Shown piece by piece: positions 27,381 to 37,242 of a stretch of DNA of 64,000 nucleotides. The DNA is from Streptomyces sp. JHA26 (GTDB lineage Bacteria > Actinomycetota > Actinomycetes > Streptomycetales > Streptomycetaceae), in contig NZ_BDJC01000001.1 in assembly GCF_002005565.1 (NCBI RefSeq), forward strand, positions 1-64,000. The letters are read 5' to 3'. Positions within the stretch are counted from its first letter, which is position 1. Each line of letters opens with the position of its first letter. The notes below the pieces were generated by a model. The model searched no databases. It saw nothing but the letters and a program-made list of their open reading frames with translations, and was not told the origin of the DNA. Both the position numbers and the translations under genes were made by a program.

Positions 27381-28664
27381 ATGGAAGGCACCACAGGCAC
27401 CGCACCCCCCGCCCCGTACGACCCCGCGTCGGTGGCCCGCTGGGCCCCCGAGCCGGACAAACGCCCCGGCCGCACCGCCTTCCAGCGCGACCGCGCCCGG
27501 GTCCTGCACTCCTCAGCCCTGCGCCGCCTCGCCGGCAAGACGCAGGTCGTCACGCCCGGCGAGGGCAACCCGATGTGGGACGCCAGCCCCCGCACCCGCC
27601 TCACCCACTCCCTGGAGTGCGCCCAGGTCGGCCGCGAGCTCGGCGCCGCCCTCGGCTGCGACCCGGACCTGGTGGAGGCGGCCTGCCTCTCCCACGACCT
27701 CGGCCACCCGCCCTTCGGCCACAACGGCGAGGCCGCGCTGAACGAGTTCGCCGAGGACTGCGGCGGCTTCGAGGGCAACGCCCAGTCGCTCAGGCTGCTC
27801 ACCCGCATCGAGCCCAAGCGGTTCACCGACGAGGGCTCCGTCGGCCTCAACCTCACCCGCGCCGCCCTCGACGCCGCCACCAAGTACCCCTGGTCCCGCG
27901 GCGCCCACCCCAGGGACCCGGCGTCGCCCAAGTTCGGCGTGTACGAGGACGACCTGCCCGTCTTCACGTGGCTGCGCGAGGGCGCCCCCGCCGGCCGCAC
28001 CTGCTTCGAGGCGCAGGTCATGGACTGGGCCGACGACGTGGCGTACTCCGTGCACGACGTCGAGGACGGCCTGCATGCCGGTCACATCGACCCGAACTGC
28101 CTGCTCGCCGACCCCGAGCGGGAGGCGGTCTTCGACGTCGCCGTCGGCCGCTACGTCCCCGCCGGCACCGAACACGCCGAACTGGCCGCCGCCCTCGACC
28201 GCCTCCTCGCCCAGGACTGGTGGCCGCACGGCTACGACGGCTCGGCCGTCGCCCAGGCCCGTCTGAAGGACGCCACCAGCCAGCTCATCGGCCGCTTCTG
28301 CCTGGCCGCCGAGGCCGCCACCCGGGCCGCGTACGGGGGCGGACGCCTCACCCGGTACACCGCCGAGCTGGTCGTCCCCCGCGGGATCCGCATGGAGTGC
28401 GCCGTCCTCAAGGCGGTCGCCGACCGGTACGTCATGCAGCGCGCCGAGCAGGAGCGGCTCCGCGCCGACCAGCGCGTCGTCGTCGCCGGACTGGCCGAGG
28501 CGTTCACCGCCCGCGCCCCCGACGGCCTCGACCCCCAGTTCCGCGCCCTGTTCGACCGGGCCGGCGACGACAGGGCCCGCAAACGGGTGATCGTCGACCA
28601 GATCGCCTCCCTCACCGACGCCTCGGCCCGTTCGCTTCACGCCCGTCTGACGGGACATCCGTGA
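27381..28664 (+). CDS. dgt: Deoxyguanosinetriphosphate triphosphohydrolase-like HD protein
   Basis: Cytoplasmic dNTPase that releases tripolyphosphate from dGTP or other dNTPs. The HD domain metal residues are H76 (RTRLTHSLE), H105-D106 ([16 protein letters not shown]), plus the later Asp in [16 protein letters not shown]. At 427 residues it fits type-2 (actinobacterial/Thermus-like) dGTPases. A CATACT -10-like box ends 9 bases before the ATG and the nearby AGGA is only 2 bases away, so translation may be leaderless. It is upstream of the flavoprotein, dnaG and hrdA genes, as in other Streptomyces. Confidence 0.93.
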   Translation: MEGTTGTAPPAPYDPASVARWAPEPDKRPGRTAFQRDRARVLHSSALRRLAGKTQVVTPGEGNPMWDASPRTRLTHSLECAQVGRELGAALGCDPDLVEAACLSHDLGHPPFGHNGEAALNEFAEDCGGFEGNAQSLRLLTRIEPKRFTDEGSVGLNLTRAALDAATKYPWSRGAHPRDPASPKFGVYEDDLPVFTWLREGAPAGRTCFEAQVMDWADDVAYSVHDVEDGLHAGHIDPNCLLADPEREAVFDVAVGRYVPAGTEHAELAAALDRLLAQDWWPHGYDGSAVAQARLKDATSQLIGRFCLAAEAATRAAYGGGRLTRYTAELVVPRGIRMECAVLKAVADRYVMQRAEQERLRADQRVVVAGLAEAFTARAPDGLDPQFRALFDRAGDDRARKRVIVDQIASLTDASARSLHARLTGHP

Positions 28665-28759
28665 GACTGTCGGTGGCCTGATCGGGTCACTCCCCCTTCC
28701 CGCGCCACGCCGTGTGCGGGACGCTCGCATGTGGCGGCACCCTGACGAGGAGGCAACAA

Positions 28760-30025
28760 GTGGTCGACGCGGATCAGACATTCGTCATCGTCGGAGGAGG
28801 CCTGGCCGGCGCCAAGGCGGCCGAGACACTCCGCACGGAGGGGTTCACCGGCCGGGTGATCCTCATCTGCGACGAGCGCGACCACCCCTACGAGCGCCCG
28901 CCGCTGTCCAAGGGCTACCTGCTGGGCAAGGAGGAACGCGACGGCGTCTTCGTGCACGAGCCCGCCTGGTACGCGCAGCACGACATCGAGCTGCACCTCG
29001 GCCAGACCGTCGTCGCCGTCGACCGCGCCGCGAAGACCGTCCACTACGGCGACGACGGCACCCTCGCCCGGTACGACAAGCTGCTGCTGGCCACCGGCGC
29101 CGAGCCCCGCCGCCTCGACGTGCCCGGCACCGACCTCGCGGGCGTCCACCACCTGCGCCGCCTCGCCCACGCCGAGCGCCTCAAGGGCGTCCTGGCCTCC
29201 CTCGGCCGGGACAACGGCCACCTCGTGATCGCCGGCGCCGGCTGGATCGGCCTGGAGGTCGCGGCGGCGGCCCGCGAGTACGGCGCGGAGGTCACCGTCG
29301 TCGAGCCGAGCCCCACCCCGCTGCACGGCGTCCTCGGCCCCGAGCTGGGCTCCGTCTTCACCGAGCTGCACGAGGCGCACGGCGTCCGCTTCCGCTTCGG
29401 CGTGCGGCTGACCGAGATCGTCGGCCAGGACGGCATGGTGCTCGCCGCCCGCACCGACGACGGCGAGGAGCACCCCGCGCACGACGTGCTCGCCGCGATC
29501 GGCGCCGCCCCGCGCACCTCCCTCGCGCAGGCGGCCGGCCTGGAGATCGCCGACCGCGCGCACGGCGGCGGCATCGTCGTCGACGAACGGCTGCGCACCT
29601 CGGACCCCGACGTCTTCGCCGCCGGCGACGTCGCGTCCTTCCCGCACGCCCTGTTCGACACCCGCCTGCGCGTGGAGCACTGGGCCAACGCCCTCAACGG
29701 CGGCCCCGCCGCGGCCCGCGCGATGCTCGGCAAGGAGATCACCTACGACCGCGTGCCCTACTTCTTCTCCGACCAGTACGACCTCGGCATGGAGTACTCC
29801 GGCTGGGCGCCGGCCGGGTCCTACGACCAGGTGGTGATCCGCGGGGACGCGGCGAAGCGCGAGTTCATCGCCTTCTGGGTGAAGGAGGGCCGGGTGCTGG
29901 CCGGGATGAACGTGAACGTGTGGGACGTCACGGACCCGATCCAGCGGCTGATCCGCTCGGGGACCCGGGTGGACACCGAGGCCCTGGCCGACCCGCACGT
30001 CCCGCTGGAAAGCCTCGTCGTCTGA
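28760..30025 (+). CDS. FAD-dependent ferredoxin-reductase-type oxidoreductase
   Basis: A 421-residue flavoprotein of the rubredoxin/ferredoxin reductase family (BphA4/CamA-like). FVIVGGGLAGAKAAETL (about 8-24) binds FAD, HPYERPPLSKGYL is the family loop, LATGAEPRRLDVPG follows, IAGAGWIGLEVAAAAREYGAEVTVVE binds NAD(P)H, and VFAAGDVA closes the FAD domain. The C-terminal reductase domain is complete (VPYFFSDQYDLGMEYSGWA). GTG at 28760 was chosen because GAGGAGG lies 7 bases upstream. Its redox partner is not encoded nearby. Confidence 0.9.
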   Translation: MVDADQTFVIVGGGLAGAKAAETLRTEGFTGRVILICDERDHPYERPPLSKGYLLGKEERDGVFVHEPAWYAQHDIELHLGQTVVAVDRAAKTVHYGDDGTLARYDKLLLATGAEPRRLDVPGTDLAGVHHLRRLAHAERLKGVLASLGRDNGHLVIAGAGWIGLEVAAAAREYGAEVTVVEPSPTPLHGVLGPELGSVFTELHEAHGVRFRFGVRLTEIVGQDGMVLAARTDDGEEHPAHDVLAAIGAAPRTSLAQAAGLEIADRAHGGGIVVDERLRTSDPDVFAAGDVASFPHALFDTRLRVEHWANALNGGPAAARAMLGKEITYDRVPYFFSDQYDLGMEYSGWAPAGSYDQVVIRGDAAKREFIAFWVKEGRVLAGMNVNVWDVTDPIQRLIRSGTRVDTEALADPHVPLESLVV

Positions 30026-30041
30026 GGGCCCGCCCGCCCCG

Positions 30042-30047
30042 TAGAAT
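30042..30047 (+). promoter_or_regulatory. -10 box of leaderless dnaG transcript
   Basis: TAGAAT ends 6 bases before the GTG start of dnaG. No ribosome-binding site is present and the -35 region is poor. Initiation at or next to the GTG is predicted. Confidence 0.5.
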
Positions 30048-30053
30048 TCACGC

Positions 30054-31985
30054 GTGGCAGGACGGATCAACGACGAGGACGTGAAGGCGGTACGGGACGC
30101 GGTCCCGATCGACGCCGTCGTCTCGGAGTACCTCCAGCTGCGCAACGCGGGCGGCGGCAACCTGAAGGGCCTGTGCCCGTTCCACGACGAGAAGTCGCCG
30201 TCCTTCCAGGTCAGCCCGAGCAAGGGTCTCTTCCACTGCTTCGGGTGCCAGGAGGGCGGCGACACCATCACGTTCGTGATGAAGATCGACCACCTCACCT
30301 TCTCCGAGGCGGTCGAGCGGCTGGCCGGCCAGGCCGGCATCACCCTGCGCTACGAGGAGGGCGGCTACAACCCCTCCCACCAGCGCGGCGAGCGCATCCG
30401 CCTGGTCGAGGCCCACAAGATCGCCGCCCAGTGGTACGCGGAGCAGCTGGCCACCAGCCCCGAGGCGGACACCGGCCGCGCCTTCCTCGCCGAGCGGGGC
30501 TTCGACCAGGCCGCGGCGGAGCACTTCGGCGTCGGCTACAGCCCCCAGGGCTGGGACCACCTCACCCGCTTCCTGCGCGGCAAGGGCTTCAGCGACAAGG
30601 AGCTGCTGCTCTCCGGCCTCTCCCAGGAGGGCCGCCGCGGCCCCATCGACCGCTTCCGCGGCCGGCTGATGTGGCCCATCCGCGACATCGGCGGCGACGT
30701 CGTCGGCTTCGGCGCCCGCAAGCTCTACGAGGCGGACAACGGCCCCAAGTACCTGAACACCCCCGACACGGCGATCTACAAGAAGTCCCAGGTCCTCTAC
30801 GGCATCGACCTCGCGAAGAAGGACATCGCGAAGGCGTCCCGCGCGGTCGTCGTCGAGGGCTACACCGACGTCATGGCCTGCCACCTCGCCGGGGTGACGA
30901 CCGCCATCGCCACCTGCGGCACGGCCTTCGGCGGCGACCACATCAAGATCCTGCGCCGGCTGCTGATGGACAACGGCTCGGCACGTGTGATCTTCACCTT
31001 CGACGGCGACGCGGCCGGCCAGAAGGCGGCCCTGCGCGCCTTCGAGGACGACCAGAAGTTCGCCGCCGAGACCTACATCGCCATCGCGCCCGACGGCATG
31101 GACCCCTGCGACCTGCGCCTGGCCAAGGGCGACGACGCCGTCGCCGACCTGGTCGAGCCGCGCACCCCGCTGTTCGAGTTCGCGCTGCGCCAGATCGTCG
31201 CCCGCTACGACCTGGACACCCCGGCCGGCCGCGCCGCGGCCCTCGACGAGGCCGCCCCGGTGGTCGCCCGCATCAAGAACAGCGGCGCCCAGCACGAGGT
31301 CGCCGTGCAGCTCGCCGGCATGCTCGGCATCCTCGACACCCAGTTCGTGGTCAAGCGCGTCGCCCAGCTGGCCCGCTGGGCCCGCGAGCGCGGCGGCAAG
31401 GGACCCGCCCCCGACCGGTCGCAGCGCGGCGGGGGCGACGGCCCGCAGCGGTACGCCCCCCGCGCGCAGGCGGCCCCCCGCGGCCCCGCGCTGAACCTGC
31501 GCAACCCCGTCTTCGCCACCGAGCGCGAGCTGCTCAAGCTCGCCCTGCAGCGCCCCGAGCTGGTCTCCCCGGCCTTCGACGCGTACGGCGTGGACGAGTT
31601 CACCGCCCCGCCCTACGCGGCCGTGCGCGAGGCGATCCTGGAGGCGGGCGGCGCCGAGTCCGGCGTCCACGACCCGCAGGGCTACCTGGTCCGCGTCCGC
31701 GAGGCCGCCCCCGACGACACCGTCCGCGCCATGGTCACCGAACTCGCCGTCGAGGCGATCATGCTGCACCGGGGCGTGAAGGACGTCGACGAGGTCTACG
31801 CGGGCGCCCAGCTCGTCACCGTCCGCCGCCGCGCGGTCGAGCGCCGCATCCGCGACATCACCGGCCGCCTCACCCGGCTGTCCGGCCACGGCGACCCCGC
31901 CGAACTCGCCGCCGTGCAGAACGAGCTGTGGGTCCTCCAGCAGTACGACCAGAACCTGCGCGAGCACGGCGCCGCCGCGCTGTAG
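30054..31985 (+). CDS. dnaG: DNA primase
   Basis: Synthesises RNA primers for chromosome replication. The N-terminal CHC2 zinc finger has C41, H44, C62 and C65 (CPFH ... CFGC). The catalytic core begins about residue 130. The TOPRIM motif VVVEGYTDVMACHLAG starts near 265, with metal-binding FTFDGDAAGQKAA later. The C-terminal third, after a Pro/Gly/Arg-rich linker (about 445-480), is the DnaB-interacting helical domain. Full length at 643 residues. The position upstream of a sigma factor gene recalls the rpoD operon, although here a 258-bp gap separates them. Confidence 0.97.
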   Translation: MAGRINDEDVKAVRDAVPIDAVVSEYLQLRNAGGGNLKGLCPFHDEKSPSFQVSPSKGLFHCFGCQEGGDTITFVMKIDHLTFSEAVERLAGQAGITLRYEEGGYNPSHQRGERIRLVEAHKIAAQWYAEQLATSPEADTGRAFLAERGFDQAAAEHFGVGYSPQGWDHLTRFLRGKGFSDKELLLSGLSQEGRRGPIDRFRGRLMWPIRDIGGDVVGFGARKLYEADNGPKYLNTPDTAIYKKSQVLYGIDLAKKDIAKASRAVVVEGYTDVMACHLAGVTTAIATCGTAFGGDHIKILRRLLMDNGSARVIFTFDGDAAGQKAALRAFEDDQKFAAETYIAIAPDGMDPCDLRLAKGDDAVADLVEPRTPLFEFALRQIVARYDLDTPAGRAAALDEAAPVVARIKNSGAQHEVAVQLAGMLGILDTQFVVKRVAQLARWARERGGKGPAPDRSQRGGGDGPQRYAPRAQAAPRGPALNLRNPVFATERELLKLALQRPELVSPAFDAYGVDEFTAPPYAAVREAILEAGGAESGVHDPQGYLVRVREAAPDDTVRAMVTELAVEAIMLHRGVKDVDEVYAGAQLVTVRRRAVERRIRDITGRLTRLSGHGDPAELAAVQNELWVLQQYDQNLREHGAAAL

Positions 31986-32243
31986 ATCCGCCCGCCGATC
32001 ACCACGCGGTCACGGACCGGACGCAAAAAGTCACCGCACGCCCCTCGTGGCGGCGATGTGTCGTACCCCACACTGAGGGCGGTGCCCGAGTCCTCGGAGC
32101 GCGGCCGGCCCGTCCCCGACGGTTCCCGCAACCCCCCGGCCGCGTTCCACACGAACGGGACGGACGGCGGCGAGCGCGCCGGCTCCGCCCCCGACGTACC
32201 GCTGCCGCCCCCGCCGACGGCGTCCATCCTGGAGGTCGCCCCC

Positions 32244-33419
32244 GTGCAGACCCAGACCCTCGCCCAGACCGACGCGCGTACCGACGGCGCGGAGCCGGAC
32301 GCGGACACCGGCGTCCTCCTCGCCCTGCCCGCGCGGCACCGCGCCGTGCACGACCCGGAGCACGCGCCCGCGGACGAACCGCCCGCCCATGAGCCGCCCG
32401 CCCATGAGCCGTCCGCCGACGAGCCGCCCGCCGACACCGCCGAGGCCGGCACCGCCGAGGCCGAGGAGCCCGCCGAGCCGCCGGCGCCCACCCGCACCGA
32501 GAGCGGCGGGCCCTCCTCCGACCTGTTCCGCCAGTACCTGCGCGAGATCGGGCGGATCCCGCTGCTCTCCGCGGCCGAGGAGGTCGACCTCGCCCGGCGC
32601 GTGGAGGCCGGGCTGTTCGCCGAGGAGAAGCTGCGGTGCACCCCCGACCTGGACGAACGCCTCGCCCTGGACCTGGACCGGCTCGTCGTCCTGGGCCGCC
32701 TCGCCAAGCGCCGCCTGATCGAGGCCAACCTGCGGCTCGTCGTGTCGGTGGCGAAACGGTACGTCGGGCGCGGGCTGACCATGCTCGACCTGGTCCAGGA
32801 GGGGAACCTGGGCCTGATCCGGGCCGTGGAGAAGTTCGACTACGCCCGCGGCTACAAGTTCTCCACCTACGCCACCTGGTGGATCCGCCAGGCCATGTCC
32901 CGCGCCCTGGCCGACCAGGCCCGCACCATCCGCGTCCCCGTCCACGTCGTGGAGCTGATCAACCGCGTCGTGCGCGTACAGCGCCGCATGCTCCAGGAAC
33001 GCGGCTACGAGCCGACCCCGCAGGAGGTCGCCGCCCACCTGGACCTGCCCCCCGAGCGCGTCGGCGAGGTGCTGCGCCTGGCCCAGGAGCCCGTCTCCCT
33101 GCACACCCCCGTCGGCGAGGAGGACGACGTCGCCCTCGGCGACCTCATCGAGGACGGCGACGCCACCAGCCCCGTCGAGTCCGCCGCGTTCCTGCTGCTG
33201 CGCGAACACCTGGAGGCGGTGCTGTCCACGCTCGGCGAGCGCGAGCGCAAGGTCGTCCAGCTCCGCTACGGCCTGGTCGACGGCCGCCCCCGCACCCTGG
33301 AGGAGATCGGCCGCATCTTCGGCGTGACCCGCGAGCGGATACGCCAGATCGAGTCCAAGACCCTCAACAAGCTCCGCGACCACGCCTTCGCGGACCAGCT
33401 CCGGGGCTATCTGGACTGA
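32244..33419 (+). CDS. hrdA: RNA polymerase principal-like sigma factor HrdA
   Basis: Sigma-70 group 2 factor. A disordered Pro/Glu/His-rich N-terminus with short repeats ([20 protein letters not shown]) precedes region 1.2 ([18 protein letters not shown]), region 2 ([48 protein letters not shown]), region 3, and region 4 with the [23 protein letters not shown]. The start is GTG 32244: GGAGG lies exactly 8 bases upstream, giving 391 residues, close to S. coelicolor HrdA. A longer frame from GTG 32058 (453 residues) has no ribosome site. Nothing definite was found in the 31986-32243 gap apart from likely promoter sequence. Confidence 0.92.
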   Translation: MQTQTLAQTDARTDGAEPDADTGVLLALPARHRAVHDPEHAPADEPPAHEPPAHEPSADEPPADTAEAGTAEAEEPAEPPAPTRTESGGPSSDLFRQYLREIGRIPLLSAAEEVDLARRVEAGLFAEEKLRCTPDLDERLALDLDRLVVLGRLAKRRLIEANLRLVVSVAKRYVGRGLTMLDLVQEGNLGLIRAVEKFDYARGYKFSTYATWWIRQAMSRALADQARTIRVPVHVVELINRVVRVQRRMLQERGYEPTPQEVAAHLDLPPERVGEVLRLAQEPVSLHTPVGEEDDVALGDLIEDGDATSPVESAAFLLLREHLEAVLSTLGERERKVVQLRYGLVDGRPRTLEEIGRIFGVTRERIRQIESKTLNKLRDHAFADQLRGYLD

Positions 33420-33420
33420 C

Positions 33421-33446
33421 CGGGGGCCCGGCGGACCGGGCCCCCG
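33421..33446. terminator. Bidirectional terminator between hrdA and ABC genes
   Basis: Perfect 11-bp arms CGGGGGCCCGG (33421-33431) and CCGGGCCCCCG (33436-33446) with loop CGGA, located between convergent stop codons. Confidence 0.8.
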
Positions 33447-33451
33447 CCCGC

Positions 33452-35383
33452 TCAGCCGTCGACCTCGGCCACGGCCTGCGCGAACTGCGCCTTGTACAGC
33501 CGGGCGTAGGCCCCGTCGGCCGCCAGCAGGTCGGCGTGCGCGCCCTGCTCGACGATCGACCCGTTCTCCATGACGAGGATGGTGTCCGCGTCCCGGATGG
33601 TGGAGAGCCGGTGCGCGATCACGAACGACGTCCGCCCGTGCGCCAGCTTGGCCATCGCCTTCTGGATCAGCACCTCGGTACGGGTGTCCACCGAACTGGT
33701 CGCCTCGTCCAGCACCAGGATCACCGGGTCGGACAGGAACGCCCGCGCGATGGTGATGAGCTGCTTCTCACCCGCGCTCACCCCCGTGCCCTCGTCGTCG
33801 ATCACGGTGTCGTAGCCGTCGGGCAGCGTCCGCACGAACCGGTCGGCGTGCGCGGCCCGCGCGGCCTCCTCGATCTCCCCGCGGGTGACCTCCCGCGAGG
33901 CGCCGTACGCGATGTTCTCCGCGATGGTGCCGCCGAACAGCCAGGTGTCCTGCAGCACCATGCCGATCCCGGCGCGCAGCTCGTCCCGGGACATCGTCGC
34001 GACGTCCACCCCGTCCAGGGTGATCCGCCCGCCGGACACCTCGTAGAACCGCATCAGCAGGTTGACCAGCGTGGTCTTGCCGGCGCCCGTCGGGCCGACG
34101 ATGGCGACCGTGTGACCCGGCTCCACCTTCAGCGACAGGTCCTCGATCAGCGGCTTCTCCGGGTCGTAGCGGAACGACACGTGCTCCAGCTCCACCCGCC
34201 CGCGCAGCTCCTCGGGCCGCGCGCCCGGGATCGGGTCCGCCGACTGCTCCTCCGCGTCCAGCAGCTCGAAGACCCGTTCCGCCGACGCCACGCCCGACTG
34301 CACCAGGTTCGCCATCGACGCGACCTGCGTCAGCGGCATCGAGAACTGCCGCGAGTACTGGATGAAGGCCTGCACGTCACCGATGGACAGCGAGCCCGAG
34401 GCCACCCGCAGGCCGCCGACGACCGCGACGAGCACGTAGTTCAGGTTCGACACGAACATCATCAGCGGCTGCATGATCCCGCTGTTGAACTGCGCCCTGA
34501 ACCCCGCCTCGTACAGCGCGTCGTTCTGCTCGGCGAACTGCTGCGCCGACTCCTCCTGCCGGCCGAACACCTTCACCAGCGCGTGCCCGGTGTACATCTC
34601 CTCGATGTGCGCGTTCAGCTGACCCGTCGAGCGCCACTGCTGCACGAACTGCGGCTGGGACCGCTTGCCGACCCGCGTGGCCACCACGAAGGACAGCGGC
34701 ACCGTCACCAGCGCGACCAGCGCGAGGATCCAGGAGACGTAGAACATCATGATCAGCACGCCGATGATGGTCAGCAGCGAGTTGATCAGCTGGCCCATCG
34801 ACTGCTGGAGCGTCTGCCCGATGTTGTCGATGTCGTTCGTCGCCCGCGACAGCACCTCACCGCGCTGCCGCTTGTCGAAGTACGACAGCGGCAGCCGCGA
34901 CAGCTTCGTCTGCACGTCCTCGCGCATCCGGAACATGGTCCGGTTGACCGCCCGGTTCACCAGTCGGGTCGCCACCGCCATCAGCAGCCCGGCCGCACCG
35001 AACACCGCCAGCGCCAGCAGCAGCACGTGTCCCACGGCGGTGAAGTCGATGCCCTCGCCCGGGGTGAAGTCCGTGCTGCGCAGCATGTCGGCGATCTCGC
35101 CGTCACCGCGCTCCCGCATGGCCGCGAGGACCTGCTCCTTCGTGGCCCCGGACGGCATGTTCCGCCCGACGATGCCCGCGAAGACCAGGTCGGTGGCCCT
35201 GCCGAGGATCTTCGGCCCGACCACGCTGAGGCCGACGCTGACCACCACGCAGGCCAGCAGCGCGTAGATCGTCCCCCGCTCCGGCCGGAACCGGGCGACG
35301 AGCCGTTTGCCCGACCCCTTGAAGTCCATCGAACGCTGGTCGGGGCCGCCCCCGGCCATCATGCGACCGCCAGGGCCCGCCAT
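33452..35383 (-). CDS. ABC exporter, permease-ATPase subunit (consensus Walker B)
   Basis: Type IV ABC half-transporter of 643 residues. Six membrane helices occupy about 30-330, with the exporter fold motif YFDKRQRGEVLSRATNDIDNI, and a cytosolic ATPase domain follows. Walker A is GPTGAGKTT, the signature is degenerate (VSAGEKQ instead of LSGGQ), Walker B plus catalytic Glu is VILVLDEATSSVD, and the H-loop is AHRLSTI. An extra 35-residue segment between helices 1 and 2 (GRNMPSGATKEQVLAAMRERGDGEIADML) distinguishes it from its partner. The start overlaps the partner's stop (TGATG). Substrate unknown; drug or lipid export is typical for the family. Confidence 0.92.
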   Translation of the reverse strand: MAGPGGRMMAGGGPDQRSMDFKGSGKRLVARFRPERGTIYALLACVVVSVGLSVVGPKILGRATDLVFAGIVGRNMPSGATKEQVLAAMRERGDGEIADMLRSTDFTPGEGIDFTAVGHVLLLALAVFGAAGLLMAVATRLVNRAVNRTMFRMREDVQTKLSRLPLSYFDKRQRGEVLSRATNDIDNIGQTLQQSMGQLINSLLTIIGVLIMMFYVSWILALVALVTVPLSFVVATRVGKRSQPQFVQQWRSTGQLNAHIEEMYTGHALVKVFGRQEESAQQFAEQNDALYEAGFRAQFNSGIMQPLMMFVSNLNYVLVAVVGGLRVASGSLSIGDVQAFIQYSRQFSMPLTQVASMANLVQSGVASAERVFELLDAEEQSADPIPGARPEELRGRVELEHVSFRYDPEKPLIEDLSLKVEPGHTVAIVGPTGAGKTTLVNLLMRFYEVSGGRITLDGVDVATMSRDELRAGIGMVLQDTWLFGGTIAENIAYGASREVTRGEIEEAARAAHADRFVRTLPDGYDTVIDDEGTGVSAGEKQLITIARAFLSDPVILVLDEATSSVDTRTEVLIQKAMAKLAHGRTSFVIAHRLSTIRDADTILVMENGSIVEQGAHADLLAADGAYARLYKAQFAQAVAEVDG

Positions 35384-37116
35384 CAGGCAGCCTCCGCTTC
35401 CGTCAGCTGGGAGAGCACGATCTCCCGGTAGGTGTCGTTGTCCGCCATCAGTTCGTGGTGCCGGCCCACGCCGACCACCCGCCCCTCGTCCAGCACGATG
35501 ATCCGGTCGGCGTCCCGGATGGTCGCCACGCGCTGCGCCACGATCACCACGGTCGCCTCGGCCGTCTCCCGGGACAGCGCGGCGCGCAGGGCCGCGTCGG
35601 TGGCGTAGTCGAGCGCCGAGAAGGAGTCGTCGAAGAGGTAGATCTCCGGGCGCTGCACCAGCGTCCGGGCGATCGACAGCCGCTGCCGCTGGCCGCCCGA
35701 CACGTTGGTCCCGCCCTGGGACACCGGCGCGTCGAGCCCGCCCTCCAGCCGTTCCACGAACTCCTTGGCCTGCGCCACCTCCAGCGCGTGCCACAGCTCC
35801 TCGTCCGTGGCGTCCGGGTTCCCGTAGCGCAGGTTGGTCGCGACCGTGCCCGCGAAGAGGTACGGCTTCTGCGGCACCAGGCTCACGACCTTCGCCAGCA
35901 GCTTCGGGTCGACGGTGCGCACGTCCACTCCGTCGACCAGCACCTCGCCGTCCGTGGCGTCGAACAGCCGGGGCACCAGCCCCAGCAGCGTGGACTTGCC
36001 GCTGCCGGTCGAGCCGATGACGGCGGTCGTCTCGCCCGGCCGGGCCACCAGGTCGATGTTCCTCAGCACCGGCTCCTCGGCCCCCGGATACCGGAACCCG
36101 GCACCCCGGAGCTCCAGGTGCCCGCGCCGGCGCAGCTCGGTGACCGGCGCCAGGGGCGGCACCACGCTGCTCTCGGTGTCCAGGACCTCCTGGATCCGCT
36201 CGGCGCACACCTCCGCGCGCGGCACCATCATGAACATGAAGGTGGCCATCATCACGGACATCACGATCTGCATCAGGTAGGCCAGGAACGCGGTCAGGTC
36301 GCCGATCTGCATCCCGCCGCTCTCGATCCGGTGGGCGCCGAACCACACCACCGCGATCGACGACAGGTTCACCACCGTCATGACCACCGGGAACATCAGC
36401 GCGAGCAGGTTGCCGGTGCCCAGCGCCACGTCCGTCAGATCGGAGTTGGCCTTCCGGAACCGCTGCTGCTCGTACTCGTCCCGCACGAAGGCGCGGATGA
36501 CCCGGTTGCCGGTGATCTGCTCGCGCAGCACCCGGTTCACCGTGTCCAGGCGCGTCTGCATGGACCGGAACAGCGGCCGCAGCCGCCGCACGATCAGGGT
36601 CACGCAGATCGCCAGCACCGGCACGACCCCGACGAGGACGCCGGACAGCGGCACGTCCAGGCCGAGCGCCATCACGATGCCGCCGACGCACATGATGGGC
36701 GCCGACACCATCAGCGTGAACGTCATCAGGGTCAGCATCTGGACCTGCTGCACGTCGTTCGTCGTCCGCGTGATCAGCGAGGGCGCGCCGAAGGTGCCGA
36801 CCTCCCGGGCGGAGAAGGACTGCACCCGGTCGAAGACGGCGCCCCGCACGTCCCGGCCGAGCGCGGAGGCGGTGCGGGCGCCGTAGTAGACGGCACCGAT
36901 GTTGCACACGACCTGCACCAGCGAGATGCCGATCATCAGGGCGCCGTAGCCCAGGATGTAGCCGGAGTCGCCGTTGACGACACCGTTGTCGATGATGTCC
37001 GCGTTCAGGGTCGGCAGGTAGAGGGTGGCGCAGGTCTGCAGGAACTGCAGCACCACCAGCAGGGCGATGGGTTTCTTGTAGGGCCTGAGGTGGGCCCGCA
37101 GGAGTCGTATGAGCAC
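35383..37116 (-). CDS. ABC exporter, permease-ATPase subunit (degenerate catalytic Glu)
   Basis: First gene of the heterodimeric exporter, 577 residues. The membrane domain has six helices, and the ATPase has Walker A GSTGSGKST, canonical signature VSGGQRQRL, but IYLFDDSFSALD with Asp in place of the catalytic Glu. With the partner's altered signature this predicts one hydrolytic and one structural ATP site, as in TmrAB and TM287/288. GTG 37116 was chosen: GAGAG is 7 bases upstream, and homologues start VLIRLLRAHLRPYKK. A GTG at 37179 would add 21 residues but runs over a GATAGGT -10-like box. Confidence 0.9.
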   Translation of the reverse strand: MLIRLLRAHLRPYKKPIALLVVLQFLQTCATLYLPTLNADIIDNGVVNGDSGYILGYGALMIGISLVQVVCNIGAVYYGARTASALGRDVRGAVFDRVQSFSAREVGTFGAPSLITRTTNDVQQVQMLTLMTFTLMVSAPIMCVGGIVMALGLDVPLSGVLVGVVPVLAICVTLIVRRLRPLFRSMQTRLDTVNRVLREQITGNRVIRAFVRDEYEQQRFRKANSDLTDVALGTGNLLALMFPVVMTVVNLSSIAVVWFGAHRIESGGMQIGDLTAFLAYLMQIVMSVMMATFMFMMVPRAEVCAERIQEVLDTESSVVPPLAPVTELRRRGHLELRGAGFRYPGAEEPVLRNIDLVARPGETTAVIGSTGSGKSTLLGLVPRLFDATDGEVLVDGVDVRTVDPKLLAKVVSLVPQKPYLFAGTVATNLRYGNPDATDEELWHALEVAQAKEFVERLEGGLDAPVSQGGTNVSGGQRQRLSIARTLVQRPEIYLFDDSFSALDYATDAALRAALSRETAEATVVIVAQRVATIRDADRIIVLDEGRVVGVGRHHELMADNDTYREIVLSQLTEAEAA

Positions 37117-37242
37117 GCTGGGTCTCTCGGGGTCGGCGACGGGGGCGACGGGTTGCCCCTGGCACCTATCGTCGGACACTCCACCCGCGTTACCTCAACC
37201 GATTAATCCGACGGCGCCGTCCTCCCGGCCGTCCGGGCGCTC

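Noticed and set aside
32058..32243. N-terminal extension of the sigma factor gene
   Set aside because: No ribosome site at 32058; a near-ideal GGAGG precedes GTG 32244, and the resulting length agrees with HrdA.
37117..37179. 21-residue extension of the first ABC subunit
   Set aside because: It crosses a GATAGGT -10-like box and is not typical of homologues, which start at the LIRLLRAHLRPYKK segment.
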